The translations under genes and the position numbers were made by a program. A stretch of 26,100 nucleotides of DNA from positions 1 through 26,100 of the forward strand of contig JBNGDJ010000023.1 in the NCBI GenBank assembly GCA_049974825.1. The letters run 5' to 3'. The stretch comes from JBKHDT01 sp049974825 (lineage in GTDB: Bacteria; Pseudomonadota; Gammaproteobacteria; Halothiobacillales; Halothiobacillaceae). Below the pieces are notes generated by a model. The model did not search any database. It saw nothing but the letters and a program-made list of their open reading frames with translations, and was not told the DNA's origin. Below, piece after piece: positions 22,449-26,100 of this stretch (position 1 is the first letter of the stretch; each line of letters begins with the position of its first letter).

Positions 22449-23852
22449 ATGACCGCCAGAACACTTTACGACAAGCTCTGGGATGCGCACGTGGTGCGGG
22501 AGGAGGCCGATGGCACGGCATTGCTCTACATCGACCGGCACTTGGTCCACGAGGTGACCTCGCCGCAGGCCTTTGAAGGGTTGCGTCTGGCTGGCCGTCA
22601 GCCCTGGCGGCGCAACGCCATGCTGGCGGTTCCTGATCATAATGTGCCGACCCTGCATCGAGACCGTGGCATCGAGGACCCGGTCTCGCGCGAGCAGGTG
22701 GCCACGCTGGACAAGAACTGCCAGATCTTCGAGATCACCGAGTTTCGGATGGACGATATCCGGCAGGGCATCGTGCACGTGATCGGGCCGGAGGAAGGCT
22801 TCACCCTGCCGGGAACGACCATTGTCTGCGGTGATTCGCATACCTCCACCCACGGAGCCTTCGGTGCCCTGGCCTTCGGGATCGGGACTTCCGAGGTGGA
22901 GCATGTGATGGCGACTCAGTGCCTGCTGCAGAAGAAGTCCCGCTCCATGCAGATTCGCGTCGAAGGCCGGGTCGGCCCGGGGGTGACGGCCAAGGACATC
23001 GTGCTGGCGATTATCGGCCGGATCGGGACGGCGGGTGGAACAGGGTATGCCATTGAGTTTGCGGGCGAGGCCATCGAGGATCTTTCCATCGAGGGCCGGA
23101 TGACGGTCTGCAACATGGCGATTGAGGCCGGGGCCCGGGCAGGGATGGTGGCAGTGGATGAAAAGACCATCGAGTATTTCCGCAACCGCCCGTTTGCGCC
23201 GCGCGGCGAATTGTTCGAGCAGGCTGCCGACGCCTGGCGTGATCTGCGCTCGGACCCGGGTGCGTCCTTCGACAAGGTGGTGACCCTGGATGCGGCCGAG
23301 ATCGTGCCGCAGGTGACCTGGGGCACTTCGCCTGAAATGGTTGCCCCGGTGAGCGAGCGGGTGCCAGACCCCGACGCGATCGAAGACGAGGTCCGTTCCA
23401 GCGGGGTGCGCAAGGCACTGGATTACATGGGGCTGAAGCCCGGACAGCCGATTTCCGAGATCGCCATCGACAAGGTGTTCATCGGCTCCTGTACCAACTC
23501 GCGGATCGAGGACTTGCGTGCGGCGGCCGAGGTCGTGCGTGGCCGCAAGGTGGCCGGAAATGTCCAGCTGGCCATGGTGGTGCCCGGGTCTGGTCTTGTG
23601 CGCCAGCAGGCCGAGCAGGAAGGGCTGGACCAGGTTTTCCTTGAGGCGGGCTTCGAGTGGCGCGAGCCTGGCTGCTCGATGTGCCTGGCCATGAACGCCG
23701 ACCGGCTGGGGCCCGGCGAGCGCTGCGCCTCGACGTCCAACCGCAACTTTGAGGGGCGGCAGGGGCAGGGCGGGCGTACCCACCTGGTCAGTCCCGCCAT
23801 GGCTGCCGCAGCTGCGGTGGCCGGCCACTTCGTCGACGTCCGCAATTTCTGA
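22449..23852 (+). CDS. leuC: 3-isopropylmalate dehydratase large subunit
   Basis: 467 residues. Together with LeuD it isomerises 2-isopropylmalate to 3-isopropylmalate in leucine synthesis. The three [4Fe-4S] ligands are present: C348 in IGSCTNSR, and C409 and C412 in GCSMCLAMN. Other conserved segments are VPDHNVPT (61-68), CGDSHTSTHGAFG (127-139) and TSNRNFEGRQG (429-439). The ATG at 22449 has AGGAGG (22436-22441) seven bases upstream. leuD follows after 13 bp. Confidence 0.98.
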   Translation: MTARTLYDKLWDAHVVREEADGTALLYIDRHLVHEVTSPQAFEGLRLAGRQPWRRNAMLAVPDHNVPTLHRDRGIEDPVSREQVATLDKNCQIFEITEFRMDDIRQGIVHVIGPEEGFTLPGTTIVCGDSHTSTHGAFGALAFGIGTSEVEHVMATQCLLQKKSRSMQIRVEGRVGPGVTAKDIVLAIIGRIGTAGGTGYAIEFAGEAIEDLSIEGRMTVCNMAIEAGARAGMVAVDEKTIEYFRNRPFAPRGELFEQAADAWRDLRSDPGASFDKVVTLDAAEIVPQVTWGTSPEMVAPVSERVPDPDAIEDEVRSSGVRKALDYMGLKPGQPISEIAIDKVFIGSCTNSRIEDLRAAAEVVRGRKVAGNVQLAMVVPGSGLVRQQAEQEGLDQVFLEAGFEWREPGCSMCLAMNADRLGPGERCASTSNRNFEGRQGQGGRTHLVSPAMAAAAAVAGHFVDVRNF

Positions 23853-23865
23853 GGGGAATCGAATC

Positions 23866-24507
23866 ATGCAGGCATTCACGCAGCACACCGGGATCGTCGC
23901 GCCACTGGATCGTTCGAACGTCGATACGGACGCGATCATTCCCAAGCAGTATCTCAAGTCCGTCAAGCGCACCGGTTTCGGTCCGACCGCCTTTGACGAC
24001 TGGCGTTACCTGGAGCCCGGTGAGCCGGGCATGGATCATGACAAGCGGCGCAAGAATCCGGATTTTGTGCTTAACCAGGCGCCCTACGATCAGGCGAGCA
24101 TCCTGCTGGCGCGCGAAAATTTCGGCTGTGGTTCGTCCCGGGAGCACGCGGTCTGGGCTTTGACTGACTTCGGCTTCCGGGCTGTGATCGCACCGAGCTT
24201 TGCCGATATCTTTTTCAACAACAGTTTCAAGAACGGGCTCTTGCCGATCGTGCTGGATGCATCGGTGGTCGACGCGCTGTTCCGGCAGGCTCAGGCGGAA
24301 CCAGGCTACCGGCTGACCGTGGATCTGGAGGCCTGCCAGGTGGTTCAGCCCGACGGAACCGCGCATGAGTTCACGGTGGACCCTTTCCGTCGCCAGTGCC
24401 TGCTTGAGGGACTCGACGACATTGCACTGACCTTGCAGCATGCTGATGAAATTCGTGCTTATGAAGCCCGTCGGCAAGCACAGGCGCCCTGGCTGTTCGC
24501 GGGATAA
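23866..24507 (+). CDS. leuD: 3-isopropylmalate dehydratase small subunit
   Basis: 213 residues, the usual length. Conserved blocks are NVDTDAIIPKQYLK (18-31), ILLARENFGCGSSREHA (79-95) and ADIFFNNSFKNGLLPI (113-128). It provides the swivelling domain completing the LeuC active site. The ATG at 23866 is preceded by GAGGGG, which overlaps the leuC stop, so the two subunits should be translated together. Confidence 0.97.
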   Translation: MQAFTQHTGIVAPLDRSNVDTDAIIPKQYLKSVKRTGFGPTAFDDWRYLEPGEPGMDHDKRRKNPDFVLNQAPYDQASILLARENFGCGSSREHAVWALTDFGFRAVIAPSFADIFFNNSFKNGLLPIVLDASVVDALFRQAQAEPGYRLTVDLEACQVVQPDGTAHEFTVDPFRRQCLLEGLDDIALTLQHADEIRAYEARRQAQAPWLFAG

Positions 24508-24571
24508 GCCACGCTTTTGTGCAACAATAAAAACATGGGCTGTCGCGGGGCTTTGCGATGACTGCACACAT

Positions 24572-24607
24572 TTATTGAAGGGGCCGGTTTTATTGAAGGG
24601 GTCGGTT
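24572..24607 (+). repeat. tandem duplication of 18 bp
   Basis: TTATTGAAGGGGCCGGTT (24572-24589) is followed directly by a second copy (24590-24607) with a single C-to-T difference. Confidence 0.85.
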
Positions 24608-24627
24608 GCAATCCGATCCCTGTGTCG

Positions 24628-24660
24628 TTCGATGGCCTGCGCCTTGGTGCGGCAGGCCAT
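24628..24660 (-). repeat. diverged fragment of the multi-hairpin repeat
   Basis: The 33 bases match the plus-strand text of the 21230-21424 copy (modules 2-3 region, TTCAATGGCTTGCGCC...) at 28 of 33 positions, in the same orientation. A 9-bp stem, ATGGCCTGC/GCAGGCCAT (24632-24640 with 24652-24660), is formed, so pairing is retained despite substitutions. Confidence 0.6.
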
Positions 24661-24733
24661 ACCACCAGCCGGCCGGGCCAGGCCGAACGACAACTGAACA
24701 AAAACTGAACAACACAGGAACGAGTCGAGCGAA

Positions 24734-25813
24734 ATGACCAAGCGTATTCTGGTGCTTCCGGGGGACGGCATCGGCCCCGAAATTGTCAACGAGGCCGTCA
24801 AGGTTCTCGATGCCCTGGTCGGCGGGCACGACCTGGACGTGGAAATGGACGAGGGACTGATCGGCGGAGCCGGGTTCGACGGTGCCGGCCATCCCTACCC
24901 GGAGGCGACCCGCAAGATGGCGCGGGAGGCTGATGCCATCCTGCTTGGCGCTGTCGGCGGACCTCGCTACGACAAGCTAGAGCGTGAACTGCGCCCGGAG
25001 CGCGGCCTGCTGGGCATTCGCTCGGATCTTGGGCTGTTCGCCAACCTTCGTCCGGCGATTCTCTACCCGCAGCTGGCGTCTGCATCCTCTCTGCGTCCCG
25101 AGATCGTCGCGGGGCTGGACATTCTCATCGTGCGCGAATTGACCGGCGGCATTTATTTCGGCCAGCCGCGGGGGCAACACAAGCTCGAGAACGGAGAGCG
25201 CGAGGGCTACAACACCATGCGCTACGCCGAGCACGAGATCGAGCGGATCGGGCGGGCAGCCTTTGAGGCGGCCATGAAACGCGACAAGCGCCTGTGTTCG
25301 GTGGACAAGGCAAATGTGCTGGAAACCTCCGAGCTTTGGCGCGAGGTCATGGAGCGGATTGCCGTCGAGTACCCCGAGGTGGCACTCTCCCACATGTATG
25401 TGGACAACGCGGCGATGCAGCTGGTGCGTGCGCCCAAGCAGTTTGACGTGATGGTCACCGAGAACATGTTTGGTGACATCCTCTCCGATGCGGCTGCGAT
25501 GCTGACCGGCTCGATTGGGATGCTGCCTTCCGCCTCGCTCAACGCCCGGGGCAACGGTATGTACGAGCCGATCCACGGGTCGGCGCCGGACATCGCCGGG
25601 CAGGGGATTGCCAACCCCATCGCCACCATCCTGTCGGTCGCCATGATGCTGCGCCACAGCCTTGGTCATGCTGACCTGGCCGGCCGGATCGAGCAGGCTG
25701 TTGGCCGTGTGCTCGACGATGGACTGCGCACGGCAGACATTGCCCTGCCGGACGAAACACCCGTCAGCACCGGTGAAATGGGCGATGCGATCGTGGCGGC
25801 GCTGGCAGACTGA
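24734..25813 (+). CDS. leuB: 3-isopropylmalate dehydrogenase
   Basis: 359 residues. NAD-dependent oxidation and decarboxylation of 3-isopropylmalate, the step after LeuCD. Catalytic and substrate residues are all present: R96, R106, R134, Y141, K192, D224, D248 and D252, in segments such as IRSDLGLFANLRP, RELTGGIYFG, VDKANVL and DILSDAAAM. The NAD-binding GSAPDIAGQGIANP (282-295) is typical. The ATG at 24734 has only a weak ribosome-binding site (AGGAA lies about 14 bases upstream). It is followed immediately by repeat copies. leuA is not in the window. Confidence 0.98.
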   Translation: MTKRILVLPGDGIGPEIVNEAVKVLDALVGGHDLDVEMDEGLIGGAGFDGAGHPYPEATRKMAREADAILLGAVGGPRYDKLERELRPERGLLGIRSDLGLFANLRPAILYPQLASASSLRPEIVAGLDILIVRELTGGIYFGQPRGQHKLENGEREGYNTMRYAEHEIERIGRAAFEAAMKRDKRLCSVDKANVLETSELWREVMERIAVEYPEVALSHMYVDNAAMQLVRAPKQFDVMVTENMFGDILSDAAAMLTGSIGMLPSASLNARGNGMYEPIHGSAPDIAGQGIANPIATILSVAMMLRHSLGHADLAGRIEQAVGRVLDDGLRTADIALPDETPVSTGEMGDAIVAALAD

Positions 25814-25830
25814 GCCCAGAGGCAAGCGAT

Positions 25831-26029
25831 GGGAATCTCTGCACAAATGCAGACCCTCCCGGCTGGGGCATGGATACCCTGTCGCACAATGGCGCAAGCC
25901 ATTGAGTTGCGGAGCCCGGGGCGAGCGTGTGTCGGCTCGGGGATTTCCTAACGCGGGGCGAAGCCTGCTGATGCGTTAAGCTGGCGCATGATCACAAAGT
26001 CCAAGGATGGTTTTTGTGTAGAGTTTTTT
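25831..26029 (+). repeat. multi-hairpin intergenic repeat, full-length copy after leuB
   Basis: It starts with GGGAATCTCTGCA, a CAAA loop and TGCAGACCCTCCC, then GGGGCATGGATACCC, CAATGGC-GCAA-GCCATTG (25887-25904) and a GGAGCCCGGGGCGAG stem. A TAACGC...GCGTTA module (25949-25977) follows, and the end module CACAAA...TTTGTG is followed by AGAGTTTTTT. The order matches the 21230-21424 copy. The first hairpin is 17 bp from the leuB stop, and the final hairpin with T-run could end the leu transcript. Confidence 0.85.
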
Positions 26030-26030
26030 A

Positions 26031-26100
26031 TGGAAGGTCTGCACAAATGCAGACCTTCCCGTGCAGGGCATGGATGCCCTGCCGCACAATGGCGTAAGCC
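26031..26100 (+). repeat. start of a second tandem copy of the repeat (cut by window edge)
   Basis: It directly follows the previous copy. It opens with a perfect 12-bp hairpin, GGAAGGTCTGCA/TGCAGACCTTCC with a CAAA loop (26032-26059). Next come GCAGGGCA/TGCCCTGC with a TGGA loop (26063-26082) and CAATGGCGTAAGCC. Confidence 0.88.

Larger units (their letters stand above)
24508..24733. other. leuD-leuB intergenic gap with repeat debris
   Basis: A 226-bp gap inside what should be one operon. It contains a tandem 18-bp repeat at 24572-24607, a repeat-family fragment at 24628-24660 and a wider inverted repeat with GTCGTTCG (24624-24631) and CGAACGAC (24684-24691). No open frame is supported. Confidence 0.6.

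Noticed and set aside
22434..23972. 512-codon minus-strand open frame opposite leuC
   Set aside because: leuC is unmistakable on the plus strand; the antisense frame has no domain features.
25666..25902. Short minus-strand frames beginning MACAIVRQGI, seen at several repeat copies
   Set aside because: The shared peptide comes from the repeat's own hairpins. Frames differ downstream and run into antisense gene sequence, so a conserved small protein is not supported.
25831..26100. CRISPR array
   Set aside because: The tandem units are about 200 bp with internal hairpins, not short direct repeats separated by unique spacers.

Overview
The window is GC-rich chromosomal DNA from a gammaproteobacterium, judged by eye from the glnS, perM, leuC/leuD/leuB and E. 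coli-type ftnA sequences. I cannot name a genus. Almost everything from about 1.1 to 22.3 kb is on the minus strand. Only one small gene near the left edge and the leuCDB block at the right edge are on the plus strand.

Left edge (1-1.1 kb): the start of an IS3-like transposase gene runs off the window. The IS terminus abuts a fragment of an intergenic repeat, followed by a small uncharacterised gene. Next (1.1-2.7 kb) is a two-gene unit: an LsrG-like small isomerase/monooxygenase-fold protein and an iron-type alcohol dehydrogenase.

Signalling block (3-12.6 kb): the minus strand carries two linked units. The first follows glnS directly and encodes a PhnD-type periplasmic binding protein and an 1150-residue membrane hybrid kinase (dCache-like sensor, PAS, HisKA, HATPase, two receivers, Hpt). 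The second is a translationally coupled trio: a response regulator with PAS, GGDEF and EAL domains, a FIST-domain protein, and a cytoplasmic hybrid histidine kinase. The trio has the layout of NosP/NahK nitric-oxide sensing units that control cyclic di-GMP. The NahK-like kinase has a receiver but no Hpt, while the neighbouring kinase ends in one.

Middle (12.6-21 kb): glnS, a PerM-like AI-2E family membrane protein, a class I methyltransferase with a long C-terminal extension, a GT4 glycosyltransferase, a membrane-anchored gamma-glutamyltransferase and ferritin ftnA. The last two are tightly linked.

Right (21.4-25.8 kb): a LysR regulator is divergent from leuC-leuD-leuB (leucine biosynthesis). 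leuB is separated from leuD by a 226-bp gap holding repeat debris.

The most unusual signal is a dispersed, modular, multi-hairpin intergenic repeat of about 150-200 bp. Full or near-full copies lie at 2815-2967 (diverged), 8027-8175, 21230-21424 and 25831-26029, and the start of another at 26031-26100. Fragments lie at 471-501, 1046-1085 and 24628-24660. Two copies 13 kb apart share a 61-nt block that is identical, and in diverged copies the stems change sequence while staying palindromic.
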